Positions 8,942-17,062 of a stretch of 64,000 nucleotides of DNA are shown in pieces (position 1 is the stretch's first letter; each line of letters opens with the position of its first letter). Below the pieces are notes generated by a model that was not told the DNA's origin, searched no databases, and saw only the letters and a program-made list of their open reading frames with translations. The position numbers and the translations under genes are program-made. The DNA comes from an uncultured Lachnospiraceae bacterium (GTDB lineage: Bacteria > Bacillota > Clostridia > Lachnospirales > Lachnospiraceae). The stretch covers positions 1-64,000 of the forward strand of contig CAMWFQ010000024.1 of NCBI GenBank assembly GCA_947173495.1, in the 5' to 3' direction.

Positions 8942-9778
8942 ATGGAAGGAACTTTATTTCTGTGTGCGACACCAATCGGTAATTTAGGAGATATCTCTTC
9001 ACGAGTGCTGAATACTTTAAGAGAGGTGGATATGATTGCAGCAGAAGACACCAGGAACAGTATCAGACTGCTGAACCATTTTGAGATACGAACGCCTATG
9101 ACCAGCTATCATGAGCATAACAAGATAGAAAAGGCCAGACAGATTACCTGTTGGCTGCGGGAAGGAAAAAATATCGCGCTGATTACCGACGCGGGAACAC
9201 CGGCGATATCTGATCCCGGAGAGGTGCTGGTAAGGGAATGTCTGAAAGAAGGAATACATGTTACCTCTCTGCCGGGATGTTGTGCCTGCATTACAGCGCT
9301 TACCCTATCCGGCCTGTCAACAAGGCGGTTTTGCTTTGAGGGATTCCTCCCTGCAGACAAAAAGGAGAAAAAGAATATTCTGGAAGAATTAAGGAGGGAA
9401 ACCCGTACGATCATTTTATACGAGGCTCCGCATCATCTGAAACGTACGCTGGGGGAGCTTTATCAGGTGCTGGGAGAAAGAAGGATTACACTTTGCCGGG
9501 AGCTGACCAAGCGATTCGAAACAGTCTTTCCAACGACTCTGGAGGGAGCACTTTTGTATTATGAGGAAAATGAACCCCGCGGAGAATACGTGCTGGTGAT
9601 AGAGGGACAGGACAGAAAGCAGAGCAGGCAGGCAGAGCAGGCAAAATGGGAATCCCTTTCCATCAAAGAGCACATGGCCGTTTATGAAGAAGAAGGAATG
9701 GAGAGAAAAGAAGCCATGAAGCAGGTAGCAGCCGACCGGGGAATAAGCAAAAGAGATGTTTATCAGGCATTGCTCTGA
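8942..9778 (+). CDS. rsmI: 16S rRNA (cytidine-1402-2'-O)-methyltransferase
   Basis: This 278-residue RsmI has the tetrapyrrole-methylase-like fold: LFLCATPIGNLGDISSRVL at the start, AAEDTRNSIRLLNH, ALITDAGTPAISDPGE and PGCCACITALTLSGL. It 2'-O-methylates C1402 of 16S rRNA. It is the last gene of the operon; its final codons form the 5' arm of the terminator at 9762-9794. Confidence 0.97.
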   Translation: MEGTLFLCATPIGNLGDISSRVLNTLREVDMIAAEDTRNSIRLLNHFEIRTPMTSYHEHNKIEKARQITCWLREGKNIALITDAGTPAISDPGEVLVRECLKEGIHVTSLPGCCACITALTLSGLSTRRFCFEGFLPADKKEKKNILEELRRETRTIILYEAPHHLKRTLGELYQVLGERRITLCRELTKRFETVFPTTLEGALLYYEENEPRGEYVLVIEGQDRKQSRQAEQAKWESLSIKEHMAVYEEEGMERKEAMKQVAADRGISKRDVYQALL

Positions 9779-9794
9779 AAAAAGAGCAATGCCT
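9762..9794 (+). terminator. Intrinsic terminator overlapping the rsmI stop
   Basis: AGGCATTGCTCT pairs with AGAGCAATGCCT around a GAAAAA loop. The stem includes the last rsmI codons and its stop. A short T-rich stretch (TATATTTTTG) follows. It ends the yaaO-rsmI operon. Confidence 0.85.
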
Positions 9795-9876
9795 GTATAT
9801 TTTTGCGATTTGATATAGAAAAGAAATATTTTTGCCAAAAATTACATAAGATGCAAAAAAAGAAAAGAGCAGTATT

Positions 9877-10509
9877 ATGTTAAATTATATTTGGGCCGCT
9901 ATGCTGATAGTGGGAATTCTCTTTGGCGCTGTTAACGGGAATATGAAGGAGGTTACGGAGGCGGCGCTGGACAGTGCAGGGGAAGCAGTTTCATTGTGTA
10001 TTACTACGGCAGGGATCATGGCATTCTGGGTAGGACTGATGGAGGTAGCAGAAAGTTCGGGACTGATCAGGAAACTGACGGCACTGCTGTCTCCCTTCGT
10101 CACCTTTATGTTTCCCGGAATTCCCAGAGGGCACAAAGCAAAGGATTATATTTCGGTGAATATTATTGCTAATGTGCTGGGGCTTGGCTGGGCGTGTACG
10201 CCTGCGGGGCTGAAGGCCATGGAGGAGCTGGCGAAGCTGGAGGAGGAGAGGGGGAATTCGGCTTACCTGGGTGACGTGAGAGGGACGGAGGGAAAGGCCG
10301 GCAGGGTTGCAAGCAATGAGATGTGTACGTTTTTGATCTTGAATATTTCTTCCCTGCAGTTGATACCTGTGAATATGATCGCTTATAGGCAGCAGTACGG
10401 GAGCGTGAACCCGGCGGGGATTATCGGGCCGGCGATTGTGGCGACGGCGGTAAGTACGGGGGTGGCGATTGTGTATTGTAAAGTGAAGGATAGGAGACGG
10501 AGAGTTTGA
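9877..10509 (+). CDS. spmA: Spore maturation protein A (nucleoside-recognition/gate domain)
   Basis: This 210-residue membrane protein has the SpmA pattern: NYIWAAMLIVGILFGAVNGN at the start, then SLCITTAGIMAFWVGLMEVAE, SVNIIANVLGLGWACTPAGLKAMEEL, and NEMCTFLILNISSLQLIPVNMIAYR near the end. In Bacillus it acts with SpmB in spore-core dehydration. No spmB follows. Instead an AT-rich patch begins, and a second diverged copy of its last 43 codons lies 1.36 kb downstream (11870-12001). Confidence 0.92.
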   Translation: MLNYIWAAMLIVGILFGAVNGNMKEVTEAALDSAGEAVSLCITTAGIMAFWVGLMEVAESSGLIRKLTALLSPFVTFMFPGIPRGHKAKDYISVNIIANVLGLGWACTPAGLKAMEELAKLEEERGNSAYLGDVRGTEGKAGRVASNEMCTFLILNISSLQLIPVNMIAYRQQYGSVNPAGIIGPAIVATAVSTGVAIVYCKVKDRRRRV

Positions 10510-10519
10510 GGACTCTCCG
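10498..10519 (+). terminator. Hairpin/terminator at the spmA stop
   Basis: CGGAGAGT pairs with ACTCTCCG around TTGAGG, which contains the stop codon. A T-rich run (GTTTAGTATTTTT) follows. Confidence 0.65.
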
Positions 10520-10622
10520 GTTTAGTATTTTTATGAAAGAGTGTTGAGAAGCAAAGTTGTTTGGGATATACTTATAAAAAAGATGGATATTGGGATTTGA
10601 GAAATATATGAGGTATCAAGAA

Positions 10623-10905
10623 ATGGAAGATAAGATAAAAAATATTACGTTTGAAGTATATGAAGAATTGATAAAATTATTTGGTGCAAAGATTGAACGT
10701 ATTATTTTGTATGGTTCATATGCACGTGGGGATTTTAATTTGGAATCAGACGTTGATATTATGGTTTCGCTTCTTGCACGTAATAGTGATGATTATGAAA
10801 ACAATATGAAGTACCATAGACTTTTCAAAACATTCTGCGGCGGGAGCTCATTTTCGCAAAGAATATGTAAAAACGGGGATTATCGCACCGGCAATTAGTA
10901 TTTAG
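10623..10905 (+). pseudogene. Collapsed MNT nucleotidyltransferase / HEPN remnant
   Basis: From ATG 10623 (gagg RBS 8 nt upstream) the reading frame encodes an MNT-type nucleotidyltransferase N-terminus: IERIILYGSYARGDFNLESD, then VDIMV. This contains the GS and DxD metal-binding motifs. The domain breaks off after ~75 residues. In the +1 frame, from 10837 to the stop at 10905, the sequence reads AAGAHFRKEYVKTGIIAPAI, which resembles the C-terminal part of HEPN partner proteins (HFxKTGI pattern). I infer that an internal deletion joined a nucleotidyltransferase gene to the tail of its HEPN partner gene, leaving a dead MNT-HEPN toxin-antitoxin pair. The continuous frame would give a 92-residue chimera ending at 10898. 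Confidence 0.65.
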
Positions 10906-11008
10906 TTTTACATTTAAGCATTTGAAAAATAAAAGGATGTTGAGGTAAGAAGTCTTTTAGAATATACTTAAAATAAAAAGACAGCTAATATGGGAAGGAG
11001 TTCACTTC

Positions 11009-11266
11009 ATGGCAATAATAGATAATAAATTTGCATTACAAGATTTATATATAGGAATGGAGATAAGAGATAAGAATCAGTTGAGTAACATATACGATAC
11101 ATGGGTTATGCTTGTAAAAAGCAGTGATTCAGATGTATATACAGTAGGGTTCATAGGTAAAGAAACCAATGAAGAATCGGATAAGTTGTTTACACAGGGC
11201 AATATGGTATGTCCGGTATACAATGACAGTATGGAATTAGAGGGAGATATTTACTATGAAGAATAA
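11009..11266 (+). CDS. Small hypothetical protein upstream of a retropepsin-like protease
   Basis: This 85-residue acidic protein matches no family I recognise. Predicted features are an N-terminal helix-like IIDNKFALQDLYIGMEI and a beta-rich middle (TWVMLVKSSDSDVYTVGFIG). The ATG follows GGGAAGGAG at good spacing. It overlaps the protease gene by 11 nt, so the two are translationally coupled and probably work together. The DNA is AT-rich relative to spmA and suggests acquisition. Confidence 0.65.
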   Translation: MAIIDNKFALQDLYIGMEIRDKNQLSNIYDTWVMLVKSSDSDVYTVGFIGKETNEESDKLFTQGNMVCPVYNDSMELEGDIYYEE

Positions 11267-11810
11267 ATATATTCTTCTCGAAATGAATCAGCGGAATGAG
11301 ATAAGGGCTGACGTGAATATGGCAATAAAAAGCATGGAACTTACAAAAATAGAGAATATGAATGTCAAGATAGATACAGGGTGTCCTTATACATCAATTC
11401 CAATTCTTAAGTTTGGTATATCAAGTACGAAGGCGCAGAAAATGAAGCAGAGAGATTGTGTTGACGACAGAATCAGAAAAGAAATTTCATTTGGCGTGAA
11501 TGATTCAAAGGAAAAACGAGATACAGACAAAGAAAAATTTAAAGCTGGAAAGTACATGGATTTGAAATCTGTAACGTTCCAACACGGAAATTTTGAGATT
11601 GACTTTGGCGGAGTTTGCATTAATAAGGATTATGTGAAAGTCAGTTATGACAGGACAGGTAATATTCTTATTGGAATGGATGTCCTGTCTCAGATGGATA
11701 TACATATAGGAAAAAGTAAGGTTCTTGGGAAAACAGTTTTCATTGCATGCCCATATGAAGGCATGAATCAGGAGTATCTTGAGGCTTTAAGCCAACATTT
11801 CGATCTATAG
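11256..11810 (+). CDS. Retropepsin-like aspartyl protease family protein
   Basis: This 184-residue protein has the single-chain retropepsin signature. The active-site motif is DTG at residues 40-42 (VKIDTGCPYTSIP), and the second hallmark is ILIGMDVLSQ (~137-146), as in the ILIGRDLL block of retropepsin-like proteases. No signal peptide or transmembrane segment is seen, so it would act in the cytosol, presumably as a homodimer. Between the motifs is a charged, Lys-rich segment. It is co-translated with the preceding 85-residue protein. The substrate is unknown. Confidence 0.72.
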   Translation: MKNKYILLEMNQRNEIRADVNMAIKSMELTKIENMNVKIDTGCPYTSIPILKFGISSTKAQKMKQRDCVDDRIRKEISFGVNDSKEKRDTDKEKFKAGKYMDLKSVTFQHGNFEIDFGGVCINKDYVKVSYDRTGNILIGMDVLSQMDIHIGKSKVLGKTVFIACPYEGMNQEYLEALSQHFDL

Positions 11811-11869
11811 TCACAATTTGTAGTTATTTGAATAAAGTTGAAATATTTTTTAGTCCTAACTTGACACCA

Positions 11870-12001
11870 GCTTATCGGCAGCAGTACGGGAGCGTGAACC
11901 CGGCGGGGATTATCGGGCCGGCGATCGTGGCGACGTTTGTGAGTACGGCGGTGGCGGTGGTGTATTGTAAGGTGCGGGACAAAAGGACACGAAGGGTGTA
12001 A
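11870..12001 (+). pseudogene. Diverged duplicate of the spmA 3' end
   Basis: Bases 11870-12001 encode 43 residues plus stop, starting AYRQQYGSVNPAGIIGPAIV, which match the last 42 residues of SpmA (from base 10381) except for conservative changes (for example ATAVSTG to ATFVSTA, and KVKDRRR to KVRDKRTR). There is no start codon or upstream spmA sequence. The DNA is GC-rich like spmA and unlike the AT-rich patch before it. The match starts abruptly at 11870. Confidence 0.85.
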
Positions 12002-12088
12002 GGTGTAAAAGCTTACTACCTATTGTACTTTCTTATTACAAGGACATAACGTTTCGTTACGATAACTTTGTTTTTTTATCAAGTCATC

Positions 12089-12117
12089 TTGCAATCTTGA
12101 AATACAGATGTTATATT
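12089..12117 (+). promoter_or_regulatory. SigA-type promoter with structured leader for the FliD-like gene
   Basis: TTGCAA (12089-12094), a 17-nt spacer and TATATT (12112-12117) precede the gene. The ~85-nt leader contains a perfect 8-bp hairpin, GCCAATCT/AGATTGGC (12139-12161), and a small GGAC/GTCC hairpin (12167-12180) just before the RBS. Confidence 0.6.
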
Positions 12118-12207
12118 AAAAGTAACTATAAAATTTACGCCAATCTGTTGCATAGATTGGCTGTAAGGACAGGGAAGTCCATATTTTTATTCAAAGGAGT
12201 GATGACA

Positions 12208-13416
12208 ATGGGTATTGGTATTAATGTAGGTAAAAATCAGGATTATTCTTATCTGTTTCAGAGCTTATCATCCAGTAGCGGCGGAATGGGAAATCTGAAT
12301 TTTCTCTCAGATTATGCCAGTATTAAAAATGGCAGTTATGCAAAACTCATGAAGACTTATTATGGCACAGGTTTGAATTCGAGTACGGTATCGGCCGACA
12401 GGAAATCTAACTCAAGCAATGTTCTTGACAAAATTCTGGAAGAGAAAAAAAATCCGAAGGTTTCCAAGGAAGCACAAGAGGCAAATGCGAAACTGACAAC
12501 AGGACTTGCGAGTCTGAAGACCTCTGTTTCGACTCTGCAGAGCAGTAAAACGTACACAGATACGGAAAACGGGCAGAGCGCAGCAGACAAGGTGGTTTCT
12601 GCAATGAAAGCCTATGTGACAAATTATAATGATGTTGTGAGTGCGGCAAAAGGATCGACGTTGTCAGGCAAAACGGCCTATGTGGCAAATATGATGAGCA
12701 GTACGGCCGCAAATGCAGGTAAGCTTTCAGAAATCGGTGTTACGATCAATGCAAATGGGACGCTTGATCTGAATGAGGCTAAACTGAAGGCAGCAGGTAC
12801 TTCCAAAGTGCAGGAGTTGTTTTCAGCCGATAATATTATGAGTTATGGTTCAACGATTGCATCGCGTGTCCAGTTTGCAGGAACGTCCTCCAGCACAAAT
12901 GCTGCAGGCAGTGCAGAGACTGATAATACGACAGGGGGCGCATCTTCCCTGAAAGCAGATGCCAGGAAGCTTGCATCTGATGAATTATACGAAAGGGTAA
13001 AAGATAAGGACGGCAATGAGACAAATCGATATGATATTGATAAAATTTTTGCCACAGCAAAGAGTTTTGTAAGCAATTACAATAAGATGTTTGATTCTGC
13101 TGAGTCCAGTTCAAATTCCGGAGTAGTGGCAAATCTGTCATACATTAGAGAAAAGACGGCCCGCAATGCGGATGCACTTAAGCAGTTTGGAATCAGTGTG
13201 GACCAGAAGGGCAGAATGAAAATTGACGAGGCTGCATTCAAAAAGTCAGATATGTCTCAGGTTCAACAATTTTTCAAGGATTATGGTTCTTCTATTGCAA
13301 CCAACGCGTCACTTGTAGATTATTATATGACTACCAAGGCGAGTGCCGCCAGCGGCTATACAGCTTCGGGGGAATATAATGTGCAGGGGAATTCCCGCTA
13401 TGCGGATACTATGTGA
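12208..13416 (+). CDS. FliD_C-like (flagellar cap-like) protein with internal repeat
   Basis: This 402-residue Ser/Ala-rich protein begins MGIGINVGKNQDYSYLFQSL. ATG 12208 is chosen for its AAAGGAGTGATGACA RBS. Two related units are seen: one around residues 125-225 (VTNYNDVV ... NAGKLSEIGVTINANGTLDL) and one around 275-375 (VSNYNKMF ... NADALKQFGISVDQKGRMKI). Each ends in an A.K..D.S.VQ.FF-like block. This pattern resembles the FliD C-terminal domain. No signal peptide and no flagellar genes are near. It may be secreted by a flagellar-type or other route, or serve a non-flagellar surface role; that is inference. Confidence 0.6.
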   Translation: MGIGINVGKNQDYSYLFQSLSSSSGGMGNLNFLSDYASIKNGSYAKLMKTYYGTGLNSSTVSADRKSNSSNVLDKILEEKKNPKVSKEAQEANAKLTTGLASLKTSVSTLQSSKTYTDTENGQSAADKVVSAMKAYVTNYNDVVSAAKGSTLSGKTAYVANMMSSTAANAGKLSEIGVTINANGTLDLNEAKLKAAGTSKVQELFSADNIMSYGSTIASRVQFAGTSSSTNAAGSAETDNTTGGASSLKADARKLASDELYERVKDKDGNETNRYDIDKIFATAKSFVSNYNKMFDSAESSSNSGVVANLSYIREKTARNADALKQFGISVDQKGRMKIDEAAFKKSDMSQVQQFFKDYGSSIATNASLVDYYMTTKASAASGYTASGEYNVQGNSRYADTM

Positions 13417-13475
13417 TATGTTTAGAGAAAACGCTAGGAGAGTATAAAACTATAAATGGTTTTATTTCTTTTTCG

Positions 13476-13511
13476 AAAGGGTCTGTCGGTTAACTTTCCG
13501 ACAGACCCTTT
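13476..13511 (+). terminator. Strong intrinsic hairpin, possibly bidirectional
   Basis: AAAGGGTCTGTCGG pairs with CCGACAGACCCTTT around a short loop. It lies between two convergent genes and could end transcription from both sides. Confidence 0.8.
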
Positions 13512-13596
13512 GGCGATGTTACATAGATAATGTTTTATTAATATGCAACATGATTTATTCCATGAATTCTACGTAAAAAGATCAGGTTAGCGCCTT

Positions 13597-16500
13597 TTAT
13601 ATAAAATCAAACAGGCTCATTTGCACAGCATCTTCCGTATCTTTATCACTCTCTTTTTCCGGCCGTTCCCATCTGGCGTTTTCGTCAGGAACTTCCTCTA
13701 AGAAGCAGGAGGGATCCTGCCCGCAGACCAGAATCAGTTCCTCCCTTGCCCGGGTCATACCCACATAGCACAGGCGGCGTTCTTCTTCCAGGGAGGCCGC
13801 TGAGACAGTGCCGCCAAATTCCAATGGAAGTCGTCCCTTATCCATCCCATAAAGGAAGACGACTGGAAATTCCAGTCCTTTAGATCCATGGAGCGTCATC
13901 AGCGTTACTGCATCTGCAGTAAATTTTCTGGAGCCATTGCGTCTTATATCGCCGTCCTCTCCAAAAGAAAGTATGTGAAGGAAAGATTCCATAGTGGGAT
14001 AAAGAACTGACATATTCGACAGTTTTCTTAGTGATTCTTCGTTCTCAAAGGAGATCTCTTCAAACCATTCTTCAAGGAGCTTTACCGGACGGGTTCTCTT
14101 AACTTTTTTCCGATATTTTTCGGTCAAATAGGAAAGCTGATCCTCCTGATTTTTCTCCAGCCAATGGAAAAGTAGCCTTCGACACAGTTCCTCTGCCATC
14201 CGTGCCTGAGGATACAAAGCTTGATAGAAAAAATACAGTGTGGCACGAACTTCACGATCTGCCAGAAAATCTTCCCGTCCTGCAACCAGGTAAGGGATCC
14301 CTTCCTGTCGGAGGCACTTTTCAAGTAGTGAGGCCTGGCGGTGAGTCCGGTAGAGTACTGCAATATCCGAGAATCCTCTGGCCACCCAATCTTCCCCGGC
14401 TCCTCGTTGGTCAGTATCCAACATATCGATACCGCCGATCTGACGACCGATCTCTTTCGCAATAAAGATGGATTCCCTGCGTTCGTCTTCCACAGACACA
14501 ATGCGGACAGAAGGCCCGCCCCTTTTTATGGCTGTCATTTGGCGTAATTCTCCTTCGTTATGGGAGATTACTCCGAGAGCGGCCTGCAGGATATCCGGTG
14601 TGGAACGATAGTTTTCCTCAAGACGAATCGTGGTAAGATCCGGATACTCTCTGGAAAGGCGAAGAAAGATGTCAGGGGCACAGCCGCGAAATCCATAGAT
14701 GGACTGATCAGGATCTCCAATCACAAATAATTCCCGGCCGCCGCGTCCCCATTCTGTTACCAGTCGGTACTGAAGAGGATTGATATCCTGAAATTCATCG
14801 ATAAGCAGGTACGAAAAGCTTTTTCGTTCCGCGGCATCTTCTGGTATATCTTTCAGAAGCTTCAATGTTTCCAGGAGAAGATCATCATAATCCAGCGCGC
14901 CGGCTTCATGAAGCAGCTTTTGATAAAACTCATATACGCGTCTGTTTTTTTCTTCAACTTCAGCCAGACCATTTTTGATGCGGGAAAGTTCCCGCAGAAA
15001 TGTAGAGGGAGAATCCTTTTTTTCAAATTCATGAAGCGCTCTTTCTGCAAGCTCTTTCTGAAGCCCTGTATCCGCCACCACAAAGGAAAGCCCCATGTCC
15101 TGCAGGAAACGACTGCAGATGGCATGGAAGGTTCCAATCTGGACTGCGTTTTCTCTTCCTGCCGCCTTTGGACTTTTTGAATGCGGTTTTTCCTGAAGAG
15201 AGCTTTCCATCATTCTGGCACAGATTTCCTCTGCCGCTTTGTTGGTAAAGGTTACAGCTGTAATTGCTGCGGGAGAAATTTTTCGGACTTCCAGAAGATG
15301 ATGCAGCCTGGCAATCAGTGTTCTGGTTTTGCCGGCGCCCGGACCGGCAATCACTGCCACTCCCCGTCCGATACGCTCTACAGCTTCCTGCTGGCGTTTA
15401 TTCAGACCATAGAGAAGCAGAGCAGAGGTGTCTGCTGTCAGATCCTTTGCGGGATGCCTGCTGTCTTTGATTATTTGAATCCCTTTTTCATCTGGCAGGG
15501 AAGTTATTTCTGATGCAACGTTCACGCTCTGCCTGGCGGGCGACAGGTGCTGGCCGGCATCTATCGTAAGCATTTTTATTTCTTCCTGCCGATTATCAGC
15601 CTGCGGCATCTTATTCAATTCCTGCCCGTTTTCCGTTGTAAAAAGAGACATCTGTCCTTCCAGGCGGCTAATGTCTTCCGGAGTTAAAAGACTGATTTTT
15701 CCATATTCCCCATCAAAGCCCGGAGTACGTTCTACCTGACCTTTACGCAGCCGTTCGATTCCTTCCGCAATAAGGGGACCTGCCGCCTTTCGGATATCCT
15801 CAATGGGTATTTCCCGCAGGACAGTAAACTCGGGCCCCAGGGCCGCGGTTAAGTGTTCATACTGCGCGACAGCCTTTTTTCCTGTTGGGGAAATTCCCGT
15901 GGAGGCTCCTATTACCTCCTGGAGAGGAACCAGGCTTTCAAAGGGGCGGCCGGCAGGGAGAATAAATCCTTCTTCCCGGTCAGCCAGCTGCTCTATACGG
16001 TTCAGCACACCGATGGTTATTTTTTTCCCGCATACAGGACATTTATTTCCGTATTGAATTGTTTCTGAAGGACTGATACATAAACCACACTTTCTGTGCC
16101 CATCAAAATGATATTTGCCTTCTTCCGGGAAAAATTCGATAGTACCGGCGAGCCCTTGCCCCTCCTGAATAGCATTGGCGAGTCCCTTATAGGATAATTC
16201 TATATCAAATAAATTGGCTTCTCTTCCCAGCTTCGCCGGAGAATGCGCATCAGAATTGGAGATCAGACAAAAGCGGTCCAGAGCACTGACCCGCCAGTTC
16301 ATAGGGGGGTCGGAGGAAAGTCCTGTTTCCAGAGCACGAATATGGGGCGTCAGATCCCCGAAACATTCTTCAATGCTGTCAAACCCCGAAAAAGCGCCAA
16401 ACAAAGAAAAATGCGGTGTCCAGATATGGGCTGGTACATAGATTCCGGAAGGACTGGTCTCCAGCATGATCTCTAACAGATCTCGACATGGAATGCCCAG

Positions 16501-16896
16501 TATAGGCCGGCCATCAGAGTGAATATTCCCAATCAGCTCCAAACGCCTTGCCAGAGCCTCCGCGGCCTCCAGCCCTGGCAGAAGCAGAAGGGAATGCACC
16601 TTTCTCACCCGGTCGCCTTTTTTATAAATAGAACTGATTTCTCCAGTCACCACAAAACGGGGCCGACGAGGGGGCGCTTCCGGAAGCCGGTAGTCTTTTT
16701 TCAGTACATACAATCCATCCTCTGCAGGTTCCAGCTTTTCTTCCAGCTCCTTTCGCCATGCCGGATGGGTAAAATCTCCGGTTCCTATGATGTCGATTCC
16801 TTTTTTCCTTGCCCATAAATCCAGATATTCCGGTGTACAATCCCTGCTGGTAGCCCGGGAGTACCTGGAATGAATATGCAGATCCCCTATGTACAT
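13597..16896 (-). CDS. Endonuclease Q (PHP)-UvrD/Rep helicase fusion
   Basis: This 1099-residue protein joins two enzymes. Residues ~1-400 form an EndoQ-like PHP nuclease: start MYIGDLHIHSRYSR, IIGTGDFTHPAW, ISNSDAHSP, and a zinc site CGLC..CPVC. Residues ~500-1090 form a superfamily 1A helicase: Walker A AGPGAGKT, LLIDEFQDINPLQ, VIGDPDQSIYGFRG, LMTLHGSKGLEFPVVF and CYVGMTRAREELIL. EndoQ cleaves 5' of deaminated bases such as dU and hypoxanthine; the helicase would then unwind or displace the strand. Start ATG 16896 has a GGAG RBS (AACGGAGTAAAC). Longer frames lack one. Confidence in both domains is high; a joint base-damage repair role is inferred. Confidence 0.9.
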   Translation of the reverse strand: MYIGDLHIHSRYSRATSRDCTPEYLDLWARKKGIDIIGTGDFTHPAWRKELEEKLEPAEDGLYVLKKDYRLPEAPPRRPRFVVTGEISSIYKKGDRVRKVHSLLLLPGLEAAEALARRLELIGNIHSDGRPILGIPCRDLLEIMLETSPSGIYVPAHIWTPHFSLFGAFSGFDSIEECFGDLTPHIRALETGLSSDPPMNWRVSALDRFCLISNSDAHSPAKLGREANLFDIELSYKGLANAIQEGQGLAGTIEFFPEEGKYHFDGHRKCGLCISPSETIQYGNKCPVCGKKITIGVLNRIEQLADREEGFILPAGRPFESLVPLQEVIGASTGISPTGKKAVAQYEHLTAALGPEFTVLREIPIEDIRKAAGPLIAEGIERLRKGQVERTPGFDGEYGKISLLTPEDISRLEGQMSLFTTENGQELNKMPQADNRQEEIKMLTIDAGQHLSPARQSVNVASEITSLPDEKGIQIIKDSRHPAKDLTADTSALLLYGLNKRQQEAVERIGRGVAVIAGPGAGKTRTLIARLHHLLEVRKISPAAITAVTFTNKAAEEICARMMESSLQEKPHSKSPKAAGRENAVQIGTFHAICSRFLQDMGLSFVVADTGLQKELAERALHEFEKKDSPSTFLRELSRIKNGLAEVEEKNRRVYEFYQKLLHEAGALDYDDLLLETLKLLKDIPEDAAERKSFSYLLIDEFQDINPLQYRLVTEWGRGGRELFVIGDPDQSIYGFRGCAPDIFLRLSREYPDLTTIRLEENYRSTPDILQAALGVISHNEGELRQMTAIKRGGPSVRIVSVEDERRESIFIAKEIGRQIGGIDMLDTDQRGAGEDWVARGFSDIAVLYRTHRQASLLEKCLRQEGIPYLVAGREDFLADREVRATLYFFYQALYPQARMAEELCRRLLFHWLEKNQEDQLSYLTEKYRKKVKRTRPVKLLEEWFEEISFENEESLRKLSNMSVLYPTMESFLHILSFGEDGDIRRNGSRKFTADAVTLMTLHGSKGLEFPVVFLYGMDKGRLPLEFGGTVSAASLEEERRLCYVGMTRAREELILVCGQDPSCFLEEVPDENARWERPEKESDKDTEDAVQMSLFDFI

Positions 16897-16945
16897 GTTT
16901 ACTCCGTTTCTACGCGGCTTTACTGTACGCAAGTATAAGTATCCG

Positions 16946-16980
16946 GCAGGTTTGTGGACGCCGCGCAGACACAAACCTGC
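16946..16980 (-). other. 11-bp perfect hairpin in the EndoQ-UvrD leader
   Basis: GCAGGTTTGTG pairs with CACAAACCTGC around a 13-nt GC-rich loop, 50-84 nt upstream of the start on the minus strand. On that strand it reads CGCGAGCAGGTTTGTG, resembling hairpin 2 of the leader repeat at 63384-63420. No T-run follows in either direction. Confidence 0.55.
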
Positions 16981-17062
16981 TCGCGCTCGTCTTGTGTGTC
17001 TTTTGTCTGTCTGCTGTTATCAGTATATCTGATCTTTCTTTTGAATACAATGTTTTTGCCGG

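Noticed and set aside
12121..12207. The FliD-like gene's leader as a c-di-GMP riboswitch
   Set aside because: Two small hairpins are present, but the GEMM consensus positions are not.
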